A DNA stretch of 64,000 nucleotides from Capitulum mitella (Eukaryota > Arthropoda > Thecostraca > Pollicipedomorpha > Pollicipedidae). A program made the position numbers and the translations under genes. Location: positions 24,221,701 through 24,285,700 of the forward strand of contig CP099846.1 of NCBI GenBank assembly GCA_030062745.1, read 5' to 3'. The notes below the pieces were generated by a model. It was not told the DNA's origin. It searched no databases and saw nothing but the letters and a program-made list of their open reading frames with translations. Of the stretch, positions 1 through 12,689 are shown piece after piece (position 1 is the stretch's first letter; each line of letters opens with the position of its first letter).

Positions 1-3000
1 AGCAGCCATTTCCAGACGCCTGGCATCTCGACAAACGGTGTCAGCCAGCGGATGGCATCTTTCCTGTCCCTGTCCTATTACGTCACGAGGAAAGCGGCCG
101 ATGTGGTGGTGGGGGACGGGGGGGGGGGGGCGACCCGGCCCGGCAGTTGTCGGTGAGTCCTTAAAACTCCCCTCTCACTGTCAGGAACGAGTTTGGTCTC
201 AGGACACGGCAGCTGGCGACCAGTTGTGTGTGACACGGCCATGCGTGGAAATGTCCGGTTGGTTTCCAAGCGATAAACACAATTAGCCTGAATTGTTTAC
301 TTCTAGACCAGCGCCTGAGTAATTTATCGAAGGTATCAGATTACGACAGCTTTCGGTGGAACGGACATGACGCACTGGACGACAAGTCCAGAACTCTAGC
401 TAATTTGAATTTCAGGCTGCCGGTCCTTTGACGTGAACGGCTCCACCCGTACTTTTGAATTCTCTCCAAAAAACAAGGTCAGTTCATCCCTCCCACGGAC
501 AATAGTCGTCAGAAACTCCAGCCGGTAGAGAAGCCGTTTTCACATTTAGTATTGCGCTGTTTAAAAAAGACATTTTCTAGCCAAACAAAAATGGGCTGAA
601 AAATTTACGTGGCGAGGCAACGAGACAAAATACTCAGCCATGCTGCATTATCAAAATATTACACCGCAATAGTTATGCATCCCGATTTTTTTTTTGTTTG
701 TACGTGTGTTGCTGACATGATTAACCTCACAGTATACACAAAAACTTTCTGTAAAAAATCATATATTCTTTTTGGCTTTAGCAGGGTAGCAAAGTCGATA
801 ATAACATCTGACCTTTCATTCGTCTGACCCTGACCCCAAGAGAAGAGCAATCACAGATTAAAACGACAGACTAGTTGAGAAACCAAGTCGCCAAAAAAGG
901 GAAGGGTGCCGGCCGGAATGCGATTAAACTACAGAGACAGAAACGATGAGGTGCTCTTGTTCCCTGTGAGTTTGGTGGTCACTAGATAATTCGGAGTCAA
1001 ATGAGATACTATCCGAATCAGAAGGAAACGCGTGCCACACGCTCCGCATTCTTACATTGCTCCTTTTTGCTTCTTGCTTAGAAAAGAAAGGGCTTGAAGT
1101 CTGGTAACCACTGCGTTGTTCGTTGCGCAAATGAAACCTTTACGTCCGGCGAGGGTTAAAACAAGAGAAAGTCGCCAAAAATGCAAAAAGTGCATCCATA
1201 CCAGTACAGTAATAAAGGGCCAAATGCGCAGCACATATGACAGACTGCGGTCCTGGAGCATGTGTGCATTTGGCCAAATGTGCATAAAGATTCTCTAATC
1301 ATGGTCGAAACAGGAGATTATCCGATCTTTACCATCATCAGATAACGGCATTTCGGTGTAATACATTTCGGAAATACGGAAACCCTCTTCAGGATATCAT
1401 AAACAAGCATACCCATAAACCCATAAAGTGGAATGCAGCACAACAGAATTGATAGGAAAGATGAACGGTAACTGGATGTCTACGCGCTCAAGCAAGTTCA
1501 TGCAACGCTTTACATCTAGTCTCGTAGCTCCCATTTGTTCATTTTTTATGGCCAGTTCCGGAACACTTCCGCAACCCTTTCGTAGCATTTCGCTGACCAC
1601 AGAAAGTGGTCTTTAACCGAAGCCACAATTTGCAAAATTCCGCTTTTCAAACATACATATACAGTAGGCCATAATTCCGCGAGCAGCATCTTAAGCGTCA
1701 TCTGTGAGAACAAAGGCGCCCTTTAGCTGTTTTCATTCTTAAAGCCGGTACGTGAGCTGGCTACAGACGGTGTCTTACCCAGGCGGGCATTGGATACAGC
1801 TTGTGATAATGAAGCCGGCCGACGTATGAAAGTTCGCCGGCGGGGCTCAGGAGAGCACCGGCGTTGCAGATTTCTACTGCGACTTACTGCTGAGCTCGCC
1901 AATCACTGACTGAGCAGGTGCAGAGGTAATGAGGACTTGGCAGGAAACAAATGGAATGTTCTTTATACACTGACGTAATATAGACAGTTCTGCTTTGTTA
2001 TTTGTATTCATTTAGTCACGCCCTTAACTTTAACGGAATTTCCTACAACTTCGCTTGTGGCTGAAAGCCAAGGTATGTCCGGAGACACGTAAGTTGCACA
2101 TGCACGTTGCACATGGACTTTACAATGAGGAACCACGACTCCCTACTTAATTTTTTTGACGTCATGTGCGTAACGATGCATAAAAGGGAGAGCTTAAAGC
2201 GGTTTTGATACGACAAGCCCATTTCTCTTGGAATCTGACCTTGGGCAGAGAATTACGTGTCTTTGGCGCCAGCCGATATCTCTCCACTGCTGATTTGTTT
2301 CAACGGTTTCTTCAGTTTTAGGGACAATTTGCGCATCTTCTTGTACATCATCTGATACGACATGCATTTAATTCATTTTCATTCTCGCGACCCGGTAAAT
2401 AACACATCATATGCATTAAATGGACGCAACACTGCACACGTCTTATCACCGGCAGTACTGTAATGATGTGCCAGTGACTGGAAAACTTGACTCGGGTGGA
2501 AAGCCAGTGTTAATGGCTTTCATCTCTTTTCAATAGAACTCACTCCCAGCCATGAAACGAAAAGCAGCAAGCTTCCCTAGGTTGGTCCAAGATGGCAACA
2601 AATCTGTAATATGGCAGAACAACAGTCGCTTCCAATTCAGATATCACTTGCCCTCTTTTTCTCCTTATCTTCCCTCCCCTTTCACGGCAGTTGGTACACG
2701 AGGGTAGGAATGAAATCGCATCGTCTGGAGCTGGAATATGAATCCCGTGCGGCATTTAACGAACTATTTTTTTACAGTGCAAAACCGCGTTTAAGCCCAA
2801 TAATTGGTCATGTCTAGTGCACTAATAAACATGACGAACGATTTCAAAAACAAACAAGGGGTTAATCATAGACAATACCATAATGTAGCTTTTGGAACCC
2901 ATTAAGTTTCTTTTTAGCAAGCAGTCCGAGAGAGCCGTTGTCAAAGTGCAGTGAACCAGTGCAGATGTTAAGGTGGAGTTATGGCGCAGGAAGATTACCG

Positions 3001-4510
3001 TTCATAGCTTCGGCTTCTGATTGAAGGTGAAACCCACTGCCATGACACCGAACAAAACGTCCTTGATTTATTTGAAGCCATATCTTAAGGCAGCTTTGCT
3101 GCCTTAAAGTATGACTTAAGCTGCTGTTGTCAACAGACAGAATGACGCATGCCACTATGCGGCTGAGACGAAAGGATACATCGTTCGTGTGAAATTTTCT
3201 TTGTTACATCCGAATCGGAATTTTCTTCTTACATCCGAATCCGAACAGGATGCAGGATAGAACAGAAGGTCGACTGTGACAGGTGGTATTCTCTGGCTGT
3301 GCAACATTAATTTATTGCTCGCGTTTTCTATTGGAAGGCGACGCTTATGAAACAGCTGTTCAACACTTCACGCGTCTCATGCTACGCGGGTGAGGCGGGG
3401 CCAGCACGCAGGCCTCGCGCCATGTTTGCGTGAGGGATGGGTGTAACATGACACCCTCCGAGATATGCATCTGCTTTCTTTTGCTTTCCTCTCCTCGTTT
3501 CGGTTTTGTTGCCTGGCGAGGCCAGCGTTCATTCTCAGGGCTCCTGAGACGTGCCTGTTCACACCCCGCGCCAGTGCGGCTCCGTTTTCAGGTGTTGGCG
3601 CATCAGAAAGCCTCCGTTGATCTGGCACTCTCGCCCTGACAAGGACTCCCGCGAAATTCGCACAGCCAGTCCTTGTTTATAAGCTGGAAAACGCGAGAGT
3701 TTCACTACGGCGCCTCGTCGAATACCAATTACGCAGAAGAGGACCTCTGTATGTTATTAACTCCAGGGCCTCCCGCGCTCCAGCGGTTGAAATTGAGCTT
3801 TGACGTCGCGCGGGCTCTTTAACGGCGCACTTGTGGTTGCGGTAATCAGTCCCGTAACCCGTTATACAAGCGCCGGACAGCCAGCGATGAAAAGTGCCTC
3901 GAACAGAACCACAGAGGCGCCACAGCACAGGATCAAAGTGTGCGAGGTATCTGACTGAGCTTGCTTCACTCGCGCAAGTCACGGAACCTATGAATTGGCG
4001 CTGCAAAGGATCAGGAAGTCGCTGTGAAGGATCAAGGAGTTAATGTCAGTGCACACAGTTTCACTGGACTAAGTTATGGTCCACTGATTGTAAAGGGAAG
4101 AAAAATATCGATCGCGATGGCCTCGCTGAAGTCCTGTAGCTTTGTTTGTAAGTATGTATAAGTTTATAGCTATGTAGCTTTGTTATTTATGCTATATTTA
4201 TGATATTTATGTTTGTTCTTTATTTATGTAGCGATGGTTCTACCACAGAGAAAGACGAAATATCTGAACCGGAGACACTGATTACCGTTATAATCATCTC
4301 AAGGCCCATTTGTATTTTGAACAATGCAGAACGTTTCCTCTCAGTATGATATTCTAAAACGCCAGTAATGTGATGACGATGGCCTAATTTTGGCGTATCC
4401 GAAACTTGTTATAAAAATCAGCCTGAAATTTCAGATCAACTCTGCCAAACGTTGGGTCGTGGCATATGCGGACTGAAAAGACGCAAAACGGCAAAAGTGT
4501 ACGGAAGAAT
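1..4510. other. Spacer, no gene recognised
   Basis: Mixed composition with many stops on both strands. I saw only small inverted repeats: a CATTTGGCCAAATG palindrome near 1266 and the hairpin at 3085-3107. Confidence 0.5.
3085..3107. repeat. Perfect 10-bp hairpin
   Basis: TTAAGGCAGC, a TTT loop, then GCTGCCTTAA. No T-run or other context gives it a role. Confidence 0.9.
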
Positions 4511-5660
4511 GACGCTTCACAATACTTTGTTCCTGGATGTCCCTTCCTGATCTATCAACAGCCATTGGTCACGCCCATCATGACCTCTTGAAAAAGGCTT
4601 GGGCGGCAGCAGCTGCCTCTGTACCCAATCTTCACCGTTTCGCCACCGATAATTGGAGCATTTGCGCCGATGGTCATCAATCAAATCCCTGCGACGCAGC
4701 CCACTGACTCGCGGGCGACCTATGCCGCGCTGGGCCCGGCTTCCACTTTCTCCGGGTGGCGGCCCTCCGGACAACCATGACAGTCTAATATGTCTCCCGA
4801 CGCCGGCGCTCGACAGGGGCGCCCGACGACCGCTGGAAGACGGAAAACCTCCACGTTCGCCCTCTGAGGCAGAGATCTTAACGGCGGGCGGACACCCATC
4901 CCCAGCGACGACGTCATCTTTTCGGTTCTGGGAAGAGGTCTGGCGACGCGCCTTCGTGGCTGCTTGGCCAATTTTTATCCACCCTGACGTGGCCCTGTAG
5001 AACTTTCTGGCTGTTTTCCTTTCACTGCATGATGATAACGGAGTGCAGGTGTTCAAATAACTGTCATATGCTTTGATGGTTTTCCTTGGTGTAGCTCATT
5101 GATCAGAGCTCACTGATCATTCACAGCTCCCAGCCAATTCTGGATGTTTTTAGGACGTTCTTTCCATGCACCACCATAGACCTCATGTTGAAAATCGCAA
5201 ATGATTAGGAAGCGGGCCCCCAAAAACCCTAAGTTCCACCCATGTCGACGGTTCTACCGAAAACAGGCTCCAGAGAGCACCCAGCAGCTTTTAAATAATC
5301 ACTCCTGCGAGCCACGGAAAGAGACTGACGTCACTCGAAAACCTGCCCAGGCGGAACGACTCGAGGACATCGAAAGTGAAACGGTCAGCGGCGCTCCGAA
5401 GCCGTGCGTACGGCCGACGGCGGGTCTGGAGACCGGCCGGCCACTAAATCGGACCAGGAGGCCGCGCTCAAGGCCGCCGTCCCGTCCACGAGGAGTTTGT
5501 TGCCGGCGACGGCGCTGCGCGTGAAAGAGCAATGCTGGGAACCGGCTGCTCGCCGTGGACGGACCGGGAAGGTCGTGCTAGGCAGGAGACAGCGACGTGA
5601 GCTTGGTGTCGAGTCGACGGTTGGTGAAGCAGACTGGTTGCATGGGGCACATGTTGACTA
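4511..5660. other. GC-rich island, no recognised protein
   Basis: ORFs of 80-180 codons occur on both strands and none resembles a known family. It may be a CpG-rich promoter, but nothing decides this. Confidence 0.25.
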
Positions 5661-6848
5661 GGAAGGGCCGGCGGAGATGCCCGGGCAGGCTCTGGATGGT
5701 CTTAAGTCACGCAAGGTCCGCAAAATGCAGGTCAGCTTAATTTATAGATCAAGGCGTCATATTGGCGCGTTCGAAGCTACAGTAAACCGGAGTGAGATCG
5801 AATTAGTTTTGCCATATTGCGCAGAAGAAAAGATTGTAACTGCTGCTGGGGCAGGATTGGAGTTATCTGCCATACCTTTCTCATGTCATGAAAACCGGCC
5901 CAGCTTATCTTATCCTGAGATCACTTCGACTGACTCCACTCCATCTCTACGCACGCTTGCCCCGCTGAAGAAGCTCTGCAGGCCTGCTCGCCGGCCGGAC
6001 ACCTCCCATCTCGAGCGTGCGGTCGAGTGTTGGCTTTCTCGAGAGGCCTGACGGGACAGCCACTGTCTCGTGTCTGCTGCGCAGCGCCCGGGTGGGGCCG
6101 GGGTGAGAGAGAGAGGGGAGAGAGGGGGAGAGAGGTGTCATAATTAGGGAGAGGACCGGATCGCCGGCCGAAACGGACGGGTCCGCCCTGATGGCCGAGA
6201 TTCCGACGTGTGATAGCAGTGTCGGGAAAAAAGTATTTCGTCACTTTTGGGGCGCCGAGCCCATGCGAGCCACTCCGGACATTTCGGTGGTTTGTTGGCA
6301 TCTGCGGCGAGCGAGCAGGAGCTGGCACGCACTATGAGCCCGCGGTCCTGAATATTCAACCGTGGAAGACAGGGTTATCAGCACGAGAAGGAATAATATG
6401 AAAAGTAGTGAACTGGATATGCGCTCTCCAACTGAAGTCAACGACGAGGACTTAATCGGTCGATCTCGAGACGCTACAACATTCGCTCCACTTGTTCAGC
6501 TCTGCGGTCGTGCCTGCCTGTATCATCTCCCGACGGTCTGTGGAGAGGTAGTGGCTGAATGTGTGCCATTCGACGTCGGTTTGACTGTTCTCTTTCATTT
6601 GCGCAGCATGACTAAAGAAAATAGATCTTTGCGCAAAATGGAGTTGGTCACGTTTTAAAGTATCAATTTCGAACAGGCACGTATAATCCGAGTTATGCAT
6701 ATGCACGAGGCAGATGTTTTGCTTTCTGTAGGACTGGTAATGCCCACGCCCCACCAACATCTTTTTTTATCTTAATCACACATGTTCGTAAGAGACATAT
6801 GGGGTAAAATATAGCACCAAGAATCTTAAATTTCATGCAACAGATTGA

Positions 6849-6850
<2 letters not shown>

Positions 6851-6895
<45 letters not shown>
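6851..6895. repeat. (AT)n microsatellite
   Basis: A perfect AT run of 45 bases. Confidence 0.99.
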
Positions 6896-6899
<4 letters not shown>

Positions 6900-6924
6900 G
6901 CCGTTCGTTTTTTGATACATGGTA

Positions 6925-7014
6925 ACAAATCATTAAGAGTGGTAATCAAATCAAATCATTAGGAATGGTAGTTATTAAGATTGGTACAAATCATTAAGAG
7001 TGGTAATCAAATCA
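6925..7014. repeat. 29-bp direct repeat pair
   Basis: ACAAATCATTAAGAGTGG... occurs at 6925-6953 and 6986-7014, identical over 29 bases. Confidence 0.9.
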
Positions 7015-8002
7015 TTTCGGGGGGGGGGGATTAGGTTGTCGAGCCTACGACTCAGCTCACATTCACATACAAAAAACGTCACCCCTGACACGATATATAT
7101 AGATTACAACTTTGCAACTTGCTTTTTTAGACAAACGATGTTATGTATGTGTTAATATATACATATATACATATGTACGCAAATATACTTACCCATGTAT
7201 GTGCGTGCATACCTAATTCCAAAAACCACGCCTAAGGGCGAGATATTCGTATTAGCTGCCTTGGTGTGGGTTTGTTTAAAACGTCGAGACATACGAGCAT
7301 GTTCGTGGTTGACACACGACGGCCTCAGCGGGGAGAGAAAGACGGGGAGGGGAGGAGGGGAAGGAGAGGCAGGCGCCGGACACACCTCTGCCGGAGCAGG
7401 GTCATCCTTGCAGCGGGCCTGCATAGACACGACCGGCTTTCCCGTCGTGGGGTTGGCTGCCGACCGCGATGCATTGCATTCCACGAAAGAAATCTTTCAG
7501 GTCATGTGAGCGACCATTACAGATGTATTGTGCTGTGCTTTACGAGCAATAAAATCAGATGTATGTCGCAAATCACGGTCGTTTTGTTTCACCAATATTT
7601 TGTTGGCGCCACATCATCGGGGGTGAAATATCCGTGGGGTTTACGCGGGTGGGTGGAGGTTCAGGCCGTTTTGCCTCATTTGCTCACTGTCATTGCCGCA
7701 CGGGTTAATGTTAAATTTTGCTGTATTTGTGAGGAGCTGGAGCGCCTCAACGCATCACTGGTTCCGCTGTCCCGCCCCAGGTTCTTTAAGATGTGACTGA
7801 TATGATCTCGATATGAAATCGTCAGCCGTGCTCTCTCATAATCGGCAAGCCGGGCCGCGGTGGTTGTGTCGAGCCCTGGTCGTCTCGCCTGCGCCCCTTT
7901 CCGAGGAAAACTGATCACCGTTCCGACCCTCACCCCGAGTTGTTGGCCGTGGCCCACACCCTGCTCCGAAGGATCGGAAGGCTGGACCAGCCCAATTCTT
8001 CT

Positions 8003-8127
8003 CGATCGACGGTAGTGTTCTGATCGAAGATTAAAACTTGGGAACCAGGTCAGTTTAGATCGTGATCTGTCGATCAGCGGTGTTATTCTGATCGCAGACT
8101 GAAACTTGGGAACCAGGTCAGTTTAGA
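8003..8127. repeat. 57-bp direct repeat pair, 68-bp period
   Basis: 8003-8059 and 8071-8127 are near-identical, ending AACTTGGGAACCAGGTCAG in both. Confidence 0.9.
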
Positions 8128-8379
8128 CCATGAGCTCATTGTCCTGATCCTCACAATATACGACCTAAGGTTCTGATTGATTCCAGGACGCCCAGGACCT
8201 CCGTCAGAAAAGGGACATTTGGGCGAGCCCCAACTTTTCGCGATGCTAATTATTCCTGTGGGTGATGCACGAAAAGAGCCACAAAAGGGATATGAATGTC
8301 CTTTGGGGCTTTCGGGGCATCCCGGCACAAGGTCCCTGACATTAGTCTAAAAGGGCCAAAATAAAGGGGCGCCACAGTC

Positions 8380-9500
8380 CACCTTTGTTCACAACACCGC
8401 TCTTGTCCCCACGTCTGGAGGTCAGGGAGATGGTACGCTCCGTCACCCCTAGACCATCGCCCGGACCCTGACCTCAGTTTGATGACCTGGCACGTTCCGT
8501 CTCCCCTGTCAGCCGCCCGGACCTCACCTCAGTCAGGTGCCCTGGAACGCCGTGTCCCGGTCGCCGCCGCCGCCGTCCGCGTCGCCGTGCCCCCGCCGCG
8601 GGTCTGAGCGGGTCTCCCCGGCCCGGCCACCGCCGCCGCCGACGCCGACAACTGGTTACGTACCCCCTTAGGTCAGCCGCGCGGGGAAAGGCGACCAATG
8701 AGCGGCGCTGGGAAACGGCGCGCCGCCGGGGGCCGCGTCCGCCGCCTCCCGGCCACCAGCGCTTTTCACCGGCCGGTGGAGCGGGGAAGTCCGACCGAGC
8801 CCCGCCGCCGCCTCCTCTCCGGCCGCCTCCCCGGCCGCCCGCGGGATGGAGGACACGCGCGGACCCGGCAGGCGTGAGGGCTCTGGGGGGGGGGGGAGGC
8901 TGCCGCAGTGGAGACGTGCATTGTGGGCATCGCAGTGCACACGCTGGCTGTATGTGGGCTGACGTGGTCGTCTGTGCAACATGGTGGTCGTCGTTGGTGG
9001 GATAAACGATGTGGCCTGCTGCGTCCGTAGTGTAGCGAGCCTGATGATAATCTCCCGGAACGACCTCTGCCAGTGAGGTTTGGAGATCCGGAACGATAAC
9101 ACCAGGTACTGACCGCACCTGCAACGGGGCGCCATTAGAACTCTCGACAGCTATGACGGGCAGCGGCAGAGCGGCTTCTCATCAGCTCAGCTTGCGTCAC
9201 GACACCCCGCTCCGCGGTGCATCTCATCGCTTAGAGAGCGATCGCTTCGCATTCGGCCGGCGTTCCCGGACGGCCGCCTCCGCCGTCGGCTCGGCGACGG
9301 GCGCAGAACGGACGCCCGCCCGGTCCGCCGCGCGGCGTCCGCGTCCGCAGGAGGCTCGCAGAAACGCCTGCGAGGGCACTTCGTCAGCCACGTGCACCGG
9401 TCGACGGCGGCGGACGGCGCCGCGCGCCGCTTTCACTGCAGGACGCGCCGCGCCAGAGCCATTGACACCGTTTGACTGCACAGATCCAATTATTCGCAAT
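8380..9500. promoter_or_regulatory. GC-rich island, no recognised protein
   Basis: Long overlapping ORFs on both strands are products of high GC (Arg-, Gly- and Pro-rich). Possible promoter or 5' UTR; orientation unknown. Confidence 0.25.
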
Positions 9501-10580
9501 AGCTGGTCAGGTGCAGAACGGTTTTGAAGTAGGGTATGCAAGTACGCGTCAAACCTCGGTTGTCGACACTGCTGTCTGCGATTTCCAGCTCCAGGATGGC
9601 TGGTTTTCAGCGAACCAATATGCCGATATAAGCGAATAATATAGAACCAATAATAGGGCATCTCCAAGAATATAAAATGACGACCACATAAAAAGGGTGT
9701 GCCGTGATGGACATGCTGCGTGTTGATGGGATATTATGCTGTCAGGCAGGATAATCATACGAGCCGTCCAAAGCATGCCGTTTTCGCATCTGAGGTGGCA
9801 GGACCAGGGGCAAGACACCTGCAGCCTCCGACACAGGCGTAAAAGGCAAATCCCCGATACGCAATAGCGATAACTGCGCAACAAATGTCTGTCGCGACTT
9901 AAATCCGTGTGGTCATCGAGATGTTTTTCTCTGAAGGCCGTGTGTGATGATGTGCCGATTGTTAGTCGTTCTTGCTTCATTCAAATGGTGGCATAACTGG
10001 TGGGGTTACCGAACGGGTTACACAGTAAATAGTGTGGCGGAGTTTGGAATAGGATTCGGAAGAAATCCATCATCAGTTACATCATACGTCGCCATCCATT
10101 CCCAAACTCGCACCTTGGTATTCGCAGAGTGATCTCTTGCGTTTGAATCTGTTTAATTCTTGCGAGAATGAAACTGTGGCAAGTTCATTTTGCATGTTCT
10201 GCCGCTGATGTCCGAATGAGGCAGCTCATGCATTTGCAACGTTAAAATTTGTTTCTTCCCGTAGAGATTGATTGAAGAACCGGTTACTGCTTATATACAA
10301 TACCGCCAAACTCAGTATCTTTGGAAAGAAGAATTGAACCTCGTCAGAGCTGGTGAACCCAAAAGGTACTCCAACTCACAGACGATGTCTTGCCATGCAT
10401 GTGCAATTATTCCGAAGTGCTAGTCATCCAAGTGGTACAACTGGTTTAGTTGAGATGTTCTTCTCGACTCCGTGTGGTAGTGGATCCCATCCAGACAACT
10501 ACCTAAAAGCCCTCACTCCAACACGATGAGCATCATGGAAAGCAGCCACGCCATGTGATCTCGGTCATGGCTGGAGATCC
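9501..10580. other. Spacer, nothing recognised
   Basis: Short ORFs only; no family, RNA gene or repeat recognised. Confidence 0.5.
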
Positions 10581-10584
10581 TTAA

Positions 10585-11300
10585 CCCTATTCCCGGCAGG
10601 GGGGTGGGTCCGCCCCCGTCGGGTTTTTTGCTTGCCAATTCCAGGCTTTTTAATGCAGCTCCACGAAACTTGGTGACTTTTCCTAGCTATTCGTTCTATG
10701 TGCCACGACAAAATTTCAGAATTCTGTTTTGCTCAGGGGCGGAGCCAGGCAACGTTTTTGGGAGGCACATCAGGCCATTTTTGGCCATATTGAGGGTAAA
10801 AGGAAAACGTCTGCCAAAAACAGAGTTTTTAAGATAAAACTTAAAACTTTATATGGATATATAGCCTAATAGTTGGGCAATGTGCAGATATAATTTTGTT
10901 CATCTGAGGTCACTAACAAGGACAGATCAAGGTCAAAAGTCAATTTGGTTTTATTGCAATAATTTCGGCGTTGTTTGTTTAACTGCCAAACCCGGAATAT
11001 ATATCACGTAGAAAGGTGCCCTCTACTTGTGCATTAAGTTTTAGCTTGATATCAGGTAGGGTCACGGAGCTATGACCTAAAATGTCAGTGCGCGTACCTT
11101 ATATCGCAATAGCCATAAAATGAAATTTCTGAAACAGAGTAAATTCAAATGATTGAAAACGTTTACAGATAATATTAAATGCACACGAGATCATTCCAAG
11201 TGATTCCAAGGTCACTGGAGGTCATTTAAGGTGAAAGGTCACAAGTTGATCTGAAGAACGTTTGACCATGACAGTTTCCCCTTTTTCATGTCCCTAGGCG
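10585..11300. mobile_element. MITE1, left half
   Basis: TTAA at 10581-10584 is followed by CCCTATTCCCGGCAGGGG. About 715 bp then align by eye with 61326-62050, including GGAGCCAGGCAACGTTTTTG and ATGACCTAAAATGTCA. The similarity stops near 11300, so the right half is missing. Confidence 0.85.
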
Positions 11301-11689
11301 GCGTTTTCGAATGCGGATGGTACACAGGAATGAGAGGAGACGGACAGGGCATGTGCGTGATTGAGAAAGTACACAGCCAGGGCAGCGAAGCTGGCGGTAG
11401 TTCGGTGGGATGGCCAGCTTTCGCATCCGATTGACGCCAGTTCTAGTCAAAACGGCATGGATGTTACCACCGGAAGGGGGACGAAGTACGTGTCCCTCGC
11501 ATTTTTTGGTGCGTAGTGCGGGCGCACCCCCTTTACGCCACAGTAAAAAAGGTTTGGAAAGAATATAAAATAAAACATGTCTTACATCCGATCTCCAACA
11601 AACACCAAAGCCGTGGAGATCCCCTTTTCTTTTGTTTTGCTGAGAGAGAGCCTTTTTTAACTCTTAAGCAGCCAGCAGCCTCCGGGCGC

Positions 11690-12165
11690 ACCCTGCCCCC
11701 CGCCACATACATTGATAAACTGTTCCTTGTGGATACGGCGCCTCCTACATGTAAGCGCTCTCGTACAGGCCAGGTAACTCTGAAATGCATGGCGCCTCAC
11801 GCAGGCCAGGCGCCCCTCTTCCTGTGCGGACGAGACGCATTTGAAGACTTTGGCTCTCTTCACAGACCAGACACGTCTTCGATGCAGGCGCACCTTACGG
11901 GCAAGGCGCCCCCCGTACAGATTAGGAGCTCTCCGGGAGCCTGGCATCATTGGCGAGCAAGACACATCAGGTACACATCAGGCACCCCTCATATATTTGC
12001 GCCCCTCTACAGAGCAGGCGCCCATACGGGACATCTTATCGACCAAACACGTCTACGTTGCAGCCGCCGCTTTCAGGCCAGACATCCCCCTACAGATCAG
12101 GCGCTCCTCATATATTTGGTGTCCTATCTACAGGCTAAGCACTCGTACAGGACTCATACATGTAT
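11690..12165. repeat. Degenerate minisatellite array (CAGGCGCCCCTC type)
   Basis: Units of about 25-45 bases share ACAGATCAGGCGCCCCTC and CTCATATATTTG. The long plus-strand ORF at 11516-12169 spans the array and has no recognisable protein, so I treat it as non-coding. Confidence 0.6.
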
Positions 12166-12689
12166 CTAAATATGGAAATGCATTGATATATGTGCCTTTA
12201 AATCCGTAAATATATGAGTAAACTACCAATTCCATTCTAACCAAAAGCACCCCTGCTGGAGACTGGCGCCCCCCTTGGAAGTTGGCGCCCTTGGACGAAT
12301 GGTCCCCCTATTTTTCATTGCGCTTCTGCACCTCTGCAACGCGGCAAAGCACAGCAACGACCGTGAGGCCGTTGACGTGGCCGATTCATTACGTCTTAAA
12401 TGACACAGTCCCTCGCTCGCAACCGTGCTTGTTTACCCCCGAATGCCATGAAATTTCATGACTGGTAATGTAACGCTTGAAACCCGGCAATGACTAGGGT
12501 ATTTTGCCACATTAACTCCCGTGGGGGGGGGGAGAGCGCTTGACGTCCCCCCGTCTCTCTCGAGAACCATTCGCCCGATTTGGCCGATTTAAGCGGAAAT
12601 CGTTAGCACCGGTTAGTGCGGTCTTATGACATGCATTTTTTCCTTTGGGTCACTGAAAACGCCACAGGTCAGGTCAGACGCAAAGCAAG

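Larger units (their letters stand above)
5661..8379. other. Spacer with simple and direct repeats
   Basis: No protein or RNA gene recognised. It holds the AT microsatellite and the two direct-repeat pairs listed separately. Confidence 0.5.

Noticed and set aside
4517..5056. Minus-strand ORF of 179 codons
   Set aside because: No recognisable motif and overlapping plus-strand ORFs of similar quality.
8474..9124. Minus-strand ORF of 217 codons
   Set aside because: Low-complexity Arg/Gly/Pro product of GC-rich DNA with competing ORFs on the other strand.
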